Assembly: GCF_017873215.1 (NCBI RefSeq)
Contig: NZ_JAGGKA010000025.1
Location: 1-59,791, forward strand
Direction of reading: 5' to 3'
Origin: Clostridium tetanomorphum
GTDB lineage: Bacteria > Bacillota > Clostridia > Clostridiales > Clostridiaceae
Length of the DNA stretch: 59,791 nucleotides
In this document: positions 1-9,102 of the stretch, piece after piece
Layout: the number at the start of each line of letters is the position of its first letter
Position numbering within the stretch: the first letter of the stretch is position 1
Position numbers and translations under genes: made by a program
Notes under the pieces: model-generated
What the model saw: the letters and a program-made list of their open reading frames with translations, nothing else
What the model was told of the DNA's origin: nothing
Database searches by the model: none

Positions 1-99
1 CTCTGTGCAATTTTGAGAGAACTTCTCTCAAGGAAACTTCGCAGTTAAAGCTGAGAAGTACTGATTTAAAACGAAATCGAAGATTTCTATAAATCGGCA
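1..99 (+). other. 23S-5S rRNA intergenic spacer (partial)
   Basis: The stretch sits directly before the 5S gene and has no reading frame. Two short stems are visible: GAGAGA/TCTCTC at about 15-29 and ACTTCGCAG/CTGAGAAGT at about 36-59. Such stems are common in clostridial rRNA spacers and may serve RNase III processing. The 23S gene itself would lie before the window, so the assignment rests on context. Confidence 0.6.
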
Positions 100-216
100 T
101 CTGGTGATTATGGCTTGAAGGTAACACCCGTTCCCATACCGAACACGATAGTTAAGCTTCAAAGCGCTGATGGTACTGCAGGGGAGGCCCTGTGGGAGAG
201 TAAGTCGTTGCCAGGT
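100..216 (+). rRNA. rrf: 5S ribosomal RNA
   Basis: About 117 nt long. It contains the highly conserved 5S core CCCGTTCCCATACCGAAC and the 3' part GGGAGAGTAAGTCGTTGCCAGG. The two ends (CTGG...CCAG) pair to form helix I. It is followed at once by an intrinsic terminator, so it ends the rRNA operon. The exact ends may shift by one or two bases. Confidence 0.95.
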
Positions 217-228
217 TAGTGAGTTTAC

Positions 229-265
229 ACACCAAGCATTTAATGTTTGGTGTGTTTTACTTTTT
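229..265 (+). terminator. intrinsic terminator of the rRNA operon
   Basis: ACACCAAGCATT pairs with AATGTTTGGTGT (one G-T wobble) and is followed by a T-rich tail (GTTTTACTTTTTT). Confidence 0.85.
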
Positions 266-364
266 TAAAATTAAAGTTTGATAAATATATGAATTACAGT
301 ATATAATAATTATAACAGAAATTTATATTATTGATCAGCGTAATGAATAATGGGGGTAAACAGT

Positions 365-1105
365 ATGGAAAATGTAGAAAAACTTAGACACATAATAAAT
401 GAAAGTTCAAATATAGTATTTTTTGGGGGGGCAGGAGTTTCTACAGAGAGTGATATCCCAGACTTTAGATCACAAGATGGATTATATAAGACAAAAACTA
501 ATTTCCCATATCCACCGGAGGTCATGTTAAGCCATAGTTTTTTCTGTGAACATACTGAAGATTTTTTTCATTTTTATAAATCTAAAATGATATATAAAAA
601 TGCAAAACCGAATAAGGCTCATTATGCTCTTGGAAAATTAGAGAATATGGGAAAAGTAAAAGCTGTTATAACACAAAATATAGATGGACTTCATCAAGAG
701 GCTGGATCTAAAGAGGTAATAGAGCTTCATGGCAGTATTCATAGGAATTATTGTATAGATTGTGGTAAGTTTTTTGATTTGAACTATGTGTTACATAGTG
801 AAGAGATTGTACCAAAATGCGATAAATGCGGAGGAATAGTAAAACCAGATGTAGTTTTGTATGAAGAAGCTTTAAATATGAATGCTATAAATAAGGCTAT
901 TAATTATGTGGAAAATGCAGATGTTTTAATAATAGGAGGAACTTCTTTAGTAGTATACCCGGCAGCCAATCTTGTACATTACTATAATGGAAATAAATTA
1001 ATTCTTATAAACAAGGACTCTACATCCTATGATAGTAAAGCATCATTAGTGATTAATGATAAAATTGGAGAAGTACTTAACCAAGTAATAAAGAAATTGA
1101 GTTAA
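365..1105 (+). CDS. cobB: Sir2-family NAD-dependent protein deacylase (CobB-like)
   Basis: Predicted to remove acetyl or other acyl groups from lysine side chains while consuming NAD, in the cytoplasm. All sirtuin signatures are present in the 246-residue protein: GAGVS at 22-26, IPDFRS at 31-36, TQNIDGLH, the HG catalytic histidine, a zinc ribbon with two Cys pairs (CIDC and CDKC), and GTSLVVYPA near the end. The start at 365 was chosen because GGGGG lies 8 bases upstream; an in-frame ATG at 350 has no such site. The length is normal for bacterial sirtuins. It is a single gene between the rRNA operon and tRNA-Cys. Substrate range (acetyl versus longer acyl) cannot be read from the sequence. 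Confidence 0.9.
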   Translation: MENVEKLRHIINESSNIVFFGGAGVSTESDIPDFRSQDGLYKTKTNFPYPPEVMLSHSFFCEHTEDFFHFYKSKMIYKNAKPNKAHYALGKLENMGKVKAVITQNIDGLHQEAGSKEVIELHGSIHRNYCIDCGKFFDLNYVLHSEEIVPKCDKCGGIVKPDVVLYEEALNMNAINKAINYVENADVLIIGGTSLVVYPAANLVHYYNGNKLILINKDSTSYDSKASLVINDKIGEVLNQVIKKLS

Positions 1106-1136
1106 AATAATAAATTATGATACCATTTAAAAGCTA

Positions 1137-1165
1137 TTGACAAAATATATTTTAGATGGTATCAT
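1137..1165 (+). promoter_or_regulatory. sigma-A-type promoter of tRNA-Cys inside an inverted repeat
   Basis: TTGACA (1137-1142), 17-base spacer, TATCAT (1160-1165). Transcription would start about 20 bases before the tRNA. A 16-bp near-perfect inverted repeat (1117-1132 with 1150-1165) encloses the -35 box and overlaps the -10 box. Confidence 0.7.
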
Positions 1166-1194
1166 ATTAAAGTGTTGAGAGAAAAATTGAATAT

Positions 1195-1269
<75 letters not shown>

Positions 1270-1277
1270 ATGAAAAA

Positions 1278-1317
1278 AACTGTTTCAAAATACTTTTGGA
1301 ACAGTTTTTTTATTTTT
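1278..1317 (+). terminator. intrinsic terminator of tRNA-Cys
   Basis: AACTGTTTCAAAA and TTTTGGAACAGTT form a stem (TAC loop) followed by TTTTTTTATTTTT. Confidence 0.88.
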
Positions 1318-1327
1318 ATAGCTAATG

Positions 1328-1374
1328 AAATCAGCTCAAATGTCAATGAATGTAAATATGAATTGAGCTGATTT
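1328..1374. repeat. inverted repeat, possible corA terminator
   Basis: AAATCAGCTCAA (1328-1339) is inverted at 1363-1374 with a 23-base loop. It lies just past the 3' end of the minus-strand corA gene. The T-rich tail is better on the plus strand, so its role as a corA terminator is uncertain. Confidence 0.45.
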
Positions 1375-1409
1375 ATTATTTTTATTAAAGATATTATAGT
1401 ATATTTTTA

Positions 1410-2360
1410 TTAAAACATATCCATTTTATTTAATATTATAGTTACAACTAAGGCTATACAAGCAACAATACTGAATATTATCCAAAAACCGTAAGGGGAA
1501 TTTGCAAATGGAATTGCAGCCACATTCATACCAAACATTCCTGAAATCATATTAGGAATAGACATTACTATAGTTACAGAGGCTAAAAGCTTCATGACTA
1601 TATTAAGATTATTAGATATTACTGAAGCAAAGGCATCCATTGTACCACTTAGTATATTACTATATATATTAGCCATTTCTATGGCCTGCTTATTTTCTAT
1701 TATAACATCTTCTAGTATATCTTGATCTTCGGGATATTTTTGCATAATATCCAGTTTTAACATTTTTTCCAAAGTTATTTCATTAGATTTTAGTGATGTT
1801 GAAAAATAAACTAATGATTTTTCTAAGGATAAAAGCTGAATTAATTCTTTATTTTTCATAGATTTATGAAGTCTCTTTTCAATCATTAAACTTTTTTTAT
1901 CTATTTGTCGTAAATATATTAAATAGTAACTAGCTATTCTATAAAGTATTTGTAAAATAAATCTTGAACGTTTGAAAGTAAAGAAAGATTTCACTTTTCC
2001 ATTAATAAAATCTAATATTATTTTACTGTTTTTTAAACATACTGTTATTAATGTTGTTTCAGTATGAATAATGGCAACAGGATAGGTATCATAAGTTAAA
2101 GAATTATCTTCCATTTCAGTAAAAGGAATATCAACTAAAACTAATATATTATTATTATCATCAATATCTATACGGGAAGTTTCTTCATCATCTAGAGCTG
2201 CACGCAAAAACTCCGTAGGAATATTGGCCTTTTTTGAAATTAATAGTAATTCTTGGTCTGATGGAGCGACTATGTTTATCCAACAACCAGGTTCTATATT
2301 ATCTATTTTTTGTAATGTTGTTTGATTATTTTCTTCTAATGTTTTATATATTGAAATCAT
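1410..2360 (-). CDS. corA: CorA-like divalent cation (Mg2+/Co2+) transporter
   Basis: A 316-residue membrane protein of the CorA family, which forms pentameric Mg2+ channels in the cytoplasmic membrane. It has the expected long N-terminal cytoplasmic part, largely alpha-helical in its second half, and two C-terminal membrane helices. The diagnostic GMN motif (within SGMFGMNV, about 277-279) follows the first helix. The start at 2360 follows AGGAGG with 8-base spacing; the longer frame to 2384 has no ribosome site. It is transcribed alone, convergent to tRNA-Cys. Ion specificity is known only at family level. Confidence 0.9.
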   Translation of the reverse strand: MISIYKTLEENNQTTLQKIDNIEPGCWINIVAPSDQELLLISKKANIPTEFLRAALDDEETSRIDIDDNNNILVLVDIPFTEMEDNSLTYDTYPVAIIHTETTLITVCLKNSKIILDFINGKVKSFFTFKRSRFILQILYRIASYYLIYLRQIDKKSLMIEKRLHKSMKNKELIQLLSLEKSLVYFSTSLKSNEITLEKMLKLDIMQKYPEDQDILEDVIIENKQAIEMANIYSNILSGTMDAFASVISNNLNIVMKLLASVTIVMSIPNMISGMFGMNVAAIPFANSPYGFWIIFSIVACIALVVTIILNKMDMF

Positions 2361-2677
2361 ACAATAAACCTCCTGTATTGACATTAATAATTATATTATA
2401 TCTTATAAATTAATAATGTCTACAATTCATAATTAAAATGAAAGTTATTATTCAAGGATTTAAAGAAAATAATTTTAAGTTTCATTTTTTAAATGAATAT
2501 AGATGAAATATGAAGATAAAAAGAGTTAATATAACTATATCAATCTATTATAGTTTAAATTAGCATGTAATAGCCCTTAAAAGTCAATAAAGGCCTATAA
2601 TGAATGTGGATTAATATTTAAAAGGCTAGTATAATCTCTATGTTACGATAAATAGGGCGGTTTTGGAGGGGTATCAT
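2361..2677. other. intergenic region between divergent genes
   Basis: AT-rich spacer between corA (minus) and the next plus-strand gene. A TATAAT-like -10 box occurs near 2631-2636 upstream of the plus-strand gene. No other structure was seen. Confidence 0.4.
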
Positions 2678-3178
2678 ATGGGAAATATGTATAAAGAAAC
2701 TATTAAAAGAAGGAAACTACCTTCATTATTAAAGTTATTTATTATATTAGTAAGTGTCTTATTTTTTATTGAAATTATTGAAGGACTAACTGTTAGTGGA
2801 CAAAATGTTAGAATAATAGCAATGATATTTTGTACTACTTTAGTTATATTAACATTAATATTTGAAATTTTTCGTTGTAGAGTAAGATATACTTATTCAA
2901 TAATTGCTGATCAATTTATTATACACAAGATAAAGGGGTCAGAGGATAAAGTTGTAGAAAATATTAAGTTAAGAAATATTCAGTATATAGGACAAAAGAG
3001 CATACCTAAATTTAAGGAAGATATAATAAGTTCTAAAAAATATGTGTGTTCTATATTAAATTTTAGTCCATACTGTTGTATATATAGAGATGGAAGTAAT
3101 TTAAAAAGATTTTATTTTGAGCCAAGTAATAATTTAATTGAAAAAATAAAGTTTCATAGAAATAAAAAGATTAGTTAG
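2678..3178 (+). CDS. small membrane protein with possible bacterial PH-like domain
   Basis: Not firmly recognised. The 166-residue protein has a basic N-terminus, two hydrophobic segments (about 17-37 and 44-65) and a soluble C-terminal part. The C-terminal pattern (a YSIIADQFIIHKIKG strand pair, then basic strands and a final helix) looks like bacterial PH domains found in small membrane proteins; this is inference. The ATG at 2678 follows GGAGGG with 7-base spacing, so the TTG frame opening at 2663, which would overlap that site, was rejected. It converges on the M20 gene and shares a terminator hairpin with it. Confidence 0.6.
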   Translation: MGNMYKETIKRRKLPSLLKLFIILVSVLFFIEIIEGLTVSGQNVRIIAMIFCTTLVILTLIFEIFRCRVRYTYSIIADQFIIHKIKGSEDKVVENIKLRNIQYIGQKSIPKFKEDIISSKKYVCSILNFSPYCCIYRDGSNLKRFYFEPSNNLIEKIKFHRNKKIS

Positions 3179-3198
3179 TTAAAGCTAACTAATCTTTT
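3165..3198. terminator. bidirectional terminator overlapping two stop codons
   Basis: AAAAGATTAGTTAG (3165-3178) is perfectly inverted at 3185-3198 with a 6-base loop. It spans the ends of the convergent genes at 2678-3178 and 3189-4349. The T-runs on each strand fit termination in both directions. Confidence 0.75.
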
Positions 3199-4349
3199 GT
3201 TTTCTCATAAAATTCCATTTTAATTTGTTGTAGAATAGATTCCTTCTCTATTATATCTAAGGCAGTTATAGCTAAAGCTTGAGCTGTCTTCATTACCTTA
3301 TCATGAGCGAAACGAGAGATTGTTGCCATTGCAAACTCACTAGAAGAATATTTTATTGAGTTATCTTCAACTATAGATATATAAGGATGTATACATGGAA
3401 CCACATGACTTACATTGCCTATACTAAGCCCTGACAAAGTGTTTTTAGGAGAATCTACTTTTATAATACCACTTTCTTTAAGATTATGAGAAAATATTCT
3501 AGATAAAGTTGAATTAGTTATAAGTTCTTCGTAAGGAAGCTCATATATACTAACTTCAGAATATATATCCATTAAACTACCAATGGTTTTTACAAGCTCT
3601 CTTACTTTTCTCTCTATTGCATTTAGATTATTCATTTTTGGCCCTCTTAGATAAAATTTAGATTCACATTCTGAAGGTAGTAGAAAAGGAGAATACCCAC
3701 CTCTTACTATAACACCGTCAATGCTATTTTTATCATTTAACCCTTTAGATAATATGTTTAGTGCATTAAAAGTAAAAAGACAAGCATCTAGCGAAGAATA
3801 AGAGCCTAAAGATCTATATGTTAAGCCAGGTTCACTCTTATAAAGTACTTTAAGTGGCAATAGAGCCATGGATGTACCACTTTCAGCAGTTATTACATCA
3901 GGATGAGCCATTAATACTAAATCTATGTCATTAAATACTCCTTGTTTTACCATAGTTACTTTTGAGCTACCTATAAATTCCCCTGGACAACCTATAACAA
4001 TAACTGAACCATGAAGTTTATCTATAACTTTACATAAGGATAGGGATGCTGCGGTAGAGATAGAAGAAATTAAGTTATGACCAGTTATATGGCCACTATT
4101 TTCAACAGCATCATATTCACATATAAAACAAATTTTGGGATGCCCTTCTCCATATTGAGCATAGAATGAAGTAGGTATATTTATAAAATTTTCTTTTACA
4201 TTAAAGTTATATTTTTTAAATATATCCACTAAATAATTATAACACTTATATTCATGAAAACTAATTTCAGCATTATCATATATATATTTAGACACATTAA
4301 ATATTTCTTCATCTATACTATTTAGAAAAGTTACTATTTCTTGTTTCAT
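3189..4349 (-). CDS. M20-family amidohydrolase-like protein, metal site degenerate
   Basis: The 386-residue protein has the overall M20D (AbgB/aminoacylase-like) pattern: GEGHP, EYDA (78-81), GH..GHNLI (86-94), a P.E motif at 122-124, AHP at 148-150, and the late GNVSHVVPCIHPY block. Active members use two metal ions to cleave amide bonds. Here the usual HxCGH motif reads HITGH (Thr89 for Cys). The usual Glu-Glu pair reads Glu124-Phe125. The C-terminal HTPEF-like motif reads YSSSEF, with no His. Several metal ligands are therefore missing, while the presumed catalytic Glu124 remains. It may be an inactive paralogue with a binding or regulatory role. The start at 4349 follows GGAG; the upstream extension to 4391 lacks a ribosome site. 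Confidence 0.8.
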   Translation of the reverse strand: MKQEIVTFLNSIDEEIFNVSKYIYDNAEISFHEYKCYNYLVDIFKKYNFNVKENFINIPTSFYAQYGEGHPKICFICEYDAVENSGHITGHNLISSISTAASLSLCKVIDKLHGSVIVIGCPGEFIGSSKVTMVKQGVFNDIDLVLMAHPDVITAESGTSMALLPLKVLYKSEPGLTYRSLGSYSSLDACLFTFNALNILSKGLNDKNSIDGVIVRGGYSPFLLPSECESKFYLRGPKMNNLNAIERKVRELVKTIGSLMDIYSEVSIYELPYEELITNSTLSRIFSHNLKESGIIKVDSPKNTLSGLSIGNVSHVVPCIHPYISIVEDNSIKYSSSEFAMATISRFAHDKVMKTAQALAITALDIIEKESILQQIKMEFYEKTKD

Positions 4350-4500
4350 ACAAATCAACTCCATTTTAAAAGTTGTTATTATTATAACCAAAATTTATTT
4401 AATATATTTATGTGGACAAATTAAAATTGGACACCTTACTGAATAAAATATATTATAAGAGGCAAAAATTTAGATAACAGAAATTTTAAGGAGGATATCT

Positions 4501-4713
4501 ATGAGAAAACAATGTTGTATTATATGTGGAAAGCCTCTAAATGGTGGTATAATTATAAATGGAAAAGAGATATGCCAAAGCTGTGAAGAGAAAGTAATAA
4601 AAGTTAATATGGATACAGATTTTTATACTTATTATAAAAATTGTATAAAAAAATATATAATATACCCTATGATAAGAGGAGAGGATAGTAAGTGCCAAAA
4701 TTACCACTTGTAA
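4501..4713 (+). CDS. gin: anti-sigma-G factor Gin
   Basis: Known as CsfB in Bacillus. It binds and inhibits sigma-G (and sigma-E) to keep sporulation programmes in order. The 70-residue protein shows the family zinc-finger pattern: CIIC (6-9) and CQSC (25-28), with GGIIINGKEIC between. It has a strong ribosome site (AAGGAGG) just before the ATG. Position also supports it: in Bacillus csfB precedes the yaaO-tmk block, as here. Its 3' end overlaps the start of the decarboxylase gene by 22 bases, suggesting translational coupling. Confidence 0.9.
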   Translation: MRKQCCIICGKPLNGGIIINGKEICQSCEEKVIKVNMDTDFYTYYKNCIKKYIIYPMIRGEDSKCQNYHL

Positions 4714-6113
4714 AAGGGGTTCTAAATTATGTAAAAGAAAATAATATTTCTTTTACTATGCCGGGACATAAAAATGGAAAAGGATTTTTTGCTACTACAG
4801 AAGGAAAGACATTATTAGGTAACTTAATAAAGTGCGATATCACCGAAGTTGATGGTGTAGATAATCTTCACAAAGCTGAAGGGATAATTAAAGAATCCAG
4901 TGATCTTTTATCTACTTTTTATGGTAGTAAGAAATCCTATTTTTTAGTAAATGGAAGTACTAGCGGAAATTTAATTATGATTTTTTCTTCATTTAATGAA
5001 GGAGATAAAATAATAGTAGATAGGAATTGTCATAAGTCTATATTTAATGGAATTATAATGCGTAAATTAAAACCTATTTACATTAAGAATATAATTGATA
5101 ATAAATATAATGCTCCTTTCTCTATAGATATGGAGCATTTTTTAAAGGTTATAGAAAAAAATAAAGATGCAAAGGGGATTGTATTAACGTATCCGAATTA
5201 TTACGGTATTTGTTTTGATTTAGAAAAGGTAATAAAAAAGGTAAAGAAATATAATATGAAGGTTTTGGTTGATTCTGCTCATGGAGCACATTTTGGAGTA
5301 AACAATAGATTGCCTTGTAGTGCAGTTAAGTTAGGGGCAGATATGGTAGTAGTAAGTGCTCATAAAACATTGCCAAGTCTAACTCAAACAGCTTTTTTAC
5401 ATATAAATAATAATGAATACATAGAAAAAGTAGAATTTTATTTTAGTGTTTTCTCTAGTACTAGTCCATCCTATTTACTTATGTGCTCAATGGATTATTC
5501 TAGATATTATTTAGAGTGTTATGGAGAAAGTGCATATGAAAATTTAATTAATTTATCAGAAGAATATAGAAAAAAAATAGATAAATTAAATAATATTAAT
5601 ATACTAAGTAGAAATTATGTAAGGGATAAATATAATTATGATATAGATATTACTAGGTATGTTTTGAACTTAAAAAATGGGTATAATGCAAGTTTATTAT
5701 TAGATTACTTAAGAAAGAAGGGTATACAGTGTGAGATGAGTGATACCTTTAACTTAGTTCTTATTTTTTCACCATTTAATAATGAAGAAGATTTTGAATA
5801 TCTTTATAAGATTTTAAATGAATGTGATTTAAAAAAATTTAAAAGTAAGCCAATAGAAATAAAAAATTACTGTATGCCAGAAAGTCGTTTGTTTCCTTAT
5901 GAAGTGATAGAAAGAAAAAAAAATAAAGTTAAATTAAATCAAGCTGTAGGACGAATATGTGGAGAAAACATTATACCTTATCCACCAGGTATACCAATAA
6001 TTATGATGGGAGAAATAATAGATAAAGATATAATATATATGTTAAAATATTATATAGATAATAAAATAGATGTATTAGGTGTAAATGATAATAAAATAAA
6101 CGTATTAGAATAA
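4692..6113 (+). CDS. Orn/Lys/Arg decarboxylase-family PLP protein (YaaO-like)
   Basis: A 473-residue fold-type I PLP enzyme of the basic amino acid decarboxylase family. Features: the TMPGHKNGKGF block near the N-terminus (22-32), NGSTSGN (88-93), DSAHGAH (194-200), and the Schiff-base lysine in VSAHKT (Lys225). The C-terminal PYPPGIP block is typical of the family. It uses a GTG start at 4692 inside gin, preceded by AGGAG. Position between gin and tmk matches yaaO. Products in such families are polyamine precursors (cadaverine, agmatine, putrescine), but the real substrate cannot be read here. Confidence 0.85.
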   Translation: MPKLPLVKGVLNYVKENNISFTMPGHKNGKGFFATTEGKTLLGNLIKCDITEVDGVDNLHKAEGIIKESSDLLSTFYGSKKSYFLVNGSTSGNLIMIFSSFNEGDKIIVDRNCHKSIFNGIIMRKLKPIYIKNIIDNKYNAPFSIDMEHFLKVIEKNKDAKGIVLTYPNYYGICFDLEKVIKKVKKYNMKVLVDSAHGAHFGVNNRLPCSAVKLGADMVVVSAHKTLPSLTQTAFLHINNNEYIEKVEFYFSVFSSTSPSYLLMCSMDYSRYYLECYGESAYENLINLSEEYRKKIDKLNNINILSRNYVRDKYNYDIDITRYVLNLKNGYNASLLLDYLRKKGIQCEMSDTFNLVLIFSPFNNEEDFEYLYKILNECDLKKFKSKPIEIKNYCMPESRLFPYEVIERKKNKVKLNQAVGRICGENIIPYPPGIPIIMMGEIIDKDIIYMLKYYIDNKIDVLGVNDNKINVLE

Positions 6114-6134
6114 ATAGAATGAAGGTTGATTATA

Positions 6135-6821
6135 ATGCAAGAAATAAAAAAAGGAAAATTGATAGTATTAGAAGCTTGTGATGGAAGTGGAAAGGCAACT
6201 CAAACTAAAAAACTTTATGAAAGACTTATTTGTGATGGACATAAGGTGCTAAAGATTGAATATCCTGATTATAAAAGCGATTCTTCAGCGCTTATAAAGA
6301 TGTATCTCAATGGAGAATTTGGAGACAAGCCAGAAGATGTAAATGCATATGCAGCATCCACTTTTTATGCTGTTGATAGATATGCATCTTTTAAGAAAGC
6401 ATGGAAGAAATTTTATGATAATGGAGGAATCATTTTAGCAGATAGATATACAACCTCTAATATGGTTCATCAAGCAGCGAAAATAAACAATGATGAAGAG
6501 AAAAATAAGTTTTTAAATTGGTTATGGGACTTAGAATTTAATTTAATGGGACTACCTATTCCAGATGCAGTAGTATTTTTAAATATGCCACCTGAATATA
6601 GTAGAAAGTTAATAAATAATAGAAAGAATAAATTTACTGGAGAAGAGGAAAAAGATATACATGAAAAAAATGAGGAATATTTAATTCATTCTTATAAAAA
6701 TGCATGTAGCATAGCAGATAAGTATAATTGGATAAAAATAGATTGTGTTTTTAATGAGAAAATAAAAAGCATTGAAGAAATACATGAAGATATATATGAA
6801 GCTATAGGTAAAAACATATAA
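6135..6821 (+). CDS. tmk: thymidylate kinase (dTMP kinase)
   Basis: Phosphorylates dTMP to dTDP for DNA synthesis. The 228-residue protein has a P-loop (EACDGSGKATQ at 13-23), the ADRYTTSN motif and the FLNMPPEYS strand typical of TMP kinases. Two P-loop positions differ from the usual EGxDGxGKST: Ala14 for Gly and Ala21 for Ser/Thr. The start at 6135 follows GAAGG; an in-frame TTG at 6126 is less likely. Position between the yaaO-like gene and darA matches Bacillus. Confidence 0.88.
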   Translation: MQEIKKGKLIVLEACDGSGKATQTKKLYERLICDGHKVLKIEYPDYKSDSSALIKMYLNGEFGDKPEDVNAYAASTFYAVDRYASFKKAWKKFYDNGGIILADRYTTSNMVHQAAKINNDEEKNKFLNWLWDLEFNLMGLPIPDAVVFLNMPPEYSRKLINNRKNKFTGEEEKDIHEKNEEYLIHSYKNACSIADKYNWIKIDCVFNEKIKSIEEIHEDIYEAIGKNI

Positions 6822-6893
6822 TAGTTATGTTAGGAATTTTATAAAATATGGTAGAATATAACTAAAGAGTAATTAAAGATAATAAGGAGATGA

Positions 6894-7229
<336 letters not shown>

Positions 7230-7243
7230 TGGAGGAATAGGCC

Positions 7244-8179
7244 TTGAGTTTTGAGGAGATAATAGGGCATAATGATGTAAAAAATCAAATAGTTAATTCA
7301 ATTCAGTGGGGAAAGTTTTCACATGCACATATAATTACTGGAGAAGATGGAATAGGGAAAAGTTTAATAGCAAAAGAAGCAGCTTTTAAATTATTAAATA
7401 GAGAATCTGGAAGAGAATATGTAGACATAATAGAATTCAGAATTTTAAAAAATAAAAAATCTATAAAAGTAGAAGAAATAAAAGATATAATTAGCGAAAT
7501 AAATACTAAACCATATGAGGCAGATAAAAAAGTAATAATTATACATGATGCAGATTTAATGACCGTAGAGGCTCAGAATGCATTCTTAAAGACAATAGAG
7601 GAACCTCCTAAAGGAATTTTTATATTTTTATTATGTGAAAAATTAGAAGGGTTATTGGATACTATAAAATCTAGATGTGGAATATATAAATTATATCATC
7701 TTGGAAAGAAAGAGATGGAAGAGTTTTTATTAAAAAAATATCCTTACTTAGATAAAGACCAATGTAAGTCTATATCCATAGTTAGTGATTTTATTCCGGG
7801 AAGAGCTGAGAAATTTATAGAAGATAATACTTTAAAAGAAATAAGAGATTTAACTATAGATATATTAAAAAATATTAAACATATAAATGTATCGGAATAT
7901 GAGGAAGCACTTTTAAAATATAAATCATCTTGGAAGGAAATACTAACATGGCTTCTTTCTTATATAAGAGATGTTATGATATGTAAGGAAACAGGAAACA
8001 ATGATTTTATAATAAATATAGATAAAGTAGATGATATAAAGTATATTTCAGAAATGTTTTCATTCACTAAATTAAATGATATTATAGAAATAATAAAAGA
8101 AATAAGACTTAAATTAGAAAGCAATGTAAACACAGCACTAGTTTTTGACTCAATGTTGCTCAAAATGCAGGAGGTATAA
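7244..8179 (+). CDS. holB: DNA polymerase III delta-prime subunit
   Basis: Clamp-loader AAA+ subunit. The 311-residue protein has a P-loop GEDGIGKS (33-40), the EAQNAFLKTIEEPP block and the SRC motif (sensor/arginine finger). The Cys zinc module of many delta-prime proteins is not visible; family members without it are known. It uses a TTG start with GGAGG 8 bases upstream, 14 bases after darA. The ricT gene follows after 8 bases, so tmk-darA-holB-ricT look co-transcribed. Confidence 0.92.
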   Translation: MSFEEIIGHNDVKNQIVNSIQWGKFSHAHIITGEDGIGKSLIAKEAAFKLLNRESGREYVDIIEFRILKNKKSIKVEEIKDIISEINTKPYEADKKVIIIHDADLMTVEAQNAFLKTIEEPPKGIFIFLLCEKLEGLLDTIKSRCGIYKLYHLGKKEMEEFLLKKYPYLDKDQCKSISIVSDFIPGRAEKFIEDNTLKEIRDLTIDILKNIKHINVSEYEEALLKYKSSWKEILTWLLSYIRDVMICKETGNNDFIINIDKVDDIKYISEMFSFTKLNDIIEIIKEIRLKLESNVNTALVFDSMLLKMQEV

Positions 8180-8187
8180 ATATAATT

Positions 8188-9093
8188 ATGATAAAAGTTG
8201 TAGGCGTACGATTTAAGAAAGCAGGTAAAATATATTATTTTGCGCCAGGAGATTTAAAAATAAACAAAGGGGAAAGTGTTATAGTAGAAACTGCTAGAGG
8301 TGTGGAATTTGGAGAATGTGTTATAGGAGAAAAGGAAATAAGAGAAGATGAAATAGTAGCACCTCTAAAGAATGTTATAAGAAGAGCTACTGAGGAAGAC
8401 ATACAAAAGCACTTAGAAAATAAAAGTAAAGAAGAAGCGGCAGTTAATATTTGTTTAAGTAAAATTCAACAGCATAACTTGAATATGAAGCTTATAGATG
8501 TAGAATATACTTTTGATAATAATAAAGTAATATTTTATTTTACTGCAGATGGTAGAGTAGATTTTAGAGAATTAGTTAAGGATTTAGCAGCTATATTTAG
8601 AACTAGAATAGAATTAAGGCAGATAGGAGTAAGAGATGAAGCTAAAATGATAGGAGGACTAGGACCTTGTGGAAGGGCTATGTGTTGCTCAACCTATTTA
8701 GGAGATTTTGCGCCAGTATCAATAAAAATGGCTAAAGAACAAAACCTATCTCTTAACCCTACCAAGATATCAGGAATTTGTGGAAGACTTATGTGTTGTT
8801 TAAATTTTGAACAGGAAACCTATGAAGAAATAAGAAAGAAACTTCCTAAGACTGGATCTATGATAAGAACTGAATATGGAGATGGAGAAGTTATATCTAA
8901 TAGTGTAGTAAAAGAAAGTGTTAAAGCTAAGATAAAAGCTAAGAATGGTGAAGAATTTATACAAGAGATATCCATAGATGAATTGGAATTAATCTCAGGT
9001 TCTTACGAAGATACTGTAAATGAAGAGGATATAAAGATAGAAGTTGAAGATGAAGATGTAGATATAATTAAAGAATTATTTAAAGAAAATTAG
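8188..9093 (+). CDS. ricT: RicT (PSP1-domain protein of the Ric/Y-complex)
   Basis: In Bacillus RicT (YaaT), with RicA and RicF, binds [4Fe-4S] clusters and steers RNase Y mRNA cleavage, which affects sporulation and competence. The 301-residue protein has the PSP1 core and the two characteristic cysteine sets: CGRAMCC (Cys161, 166, 167) and CGRLMCC (Cys198, 203, 204). The ribosome site AGGAGG is 13 bases from the ATG, longer than usual, but no other start fits. RicA and RicF genes are not in this window. Confidence 0.93.
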   Translation: MIKVVGVRFKKAGKIYYFAPGDLKINKGESVIVETARGVEFGECVIGEKEIREDEIVAPLKNVIRRATEEDIQKHLENKSKEEAAVNICLSKIQQHNLNMKLIDVEYTFDNNKVIFYFTADGRVDFRELVKDLAAIFRTRIELRQIGVRDEAKMIGGLGPCGRAMCCSTYLGDFAPVSIKMAKEQNLSLNPTKISGICGRLMCCLNFEQETYEEIRKKLPKTGSMIRTEYGDGEVISNSVVKESVKAKIKAKNGEEFIQEISIDELELISGSYEDTVNEEDIKIEVEDEDVDIIKELFKEN

Positions 9094-9102
9094 GAGGAAG
9101 CT

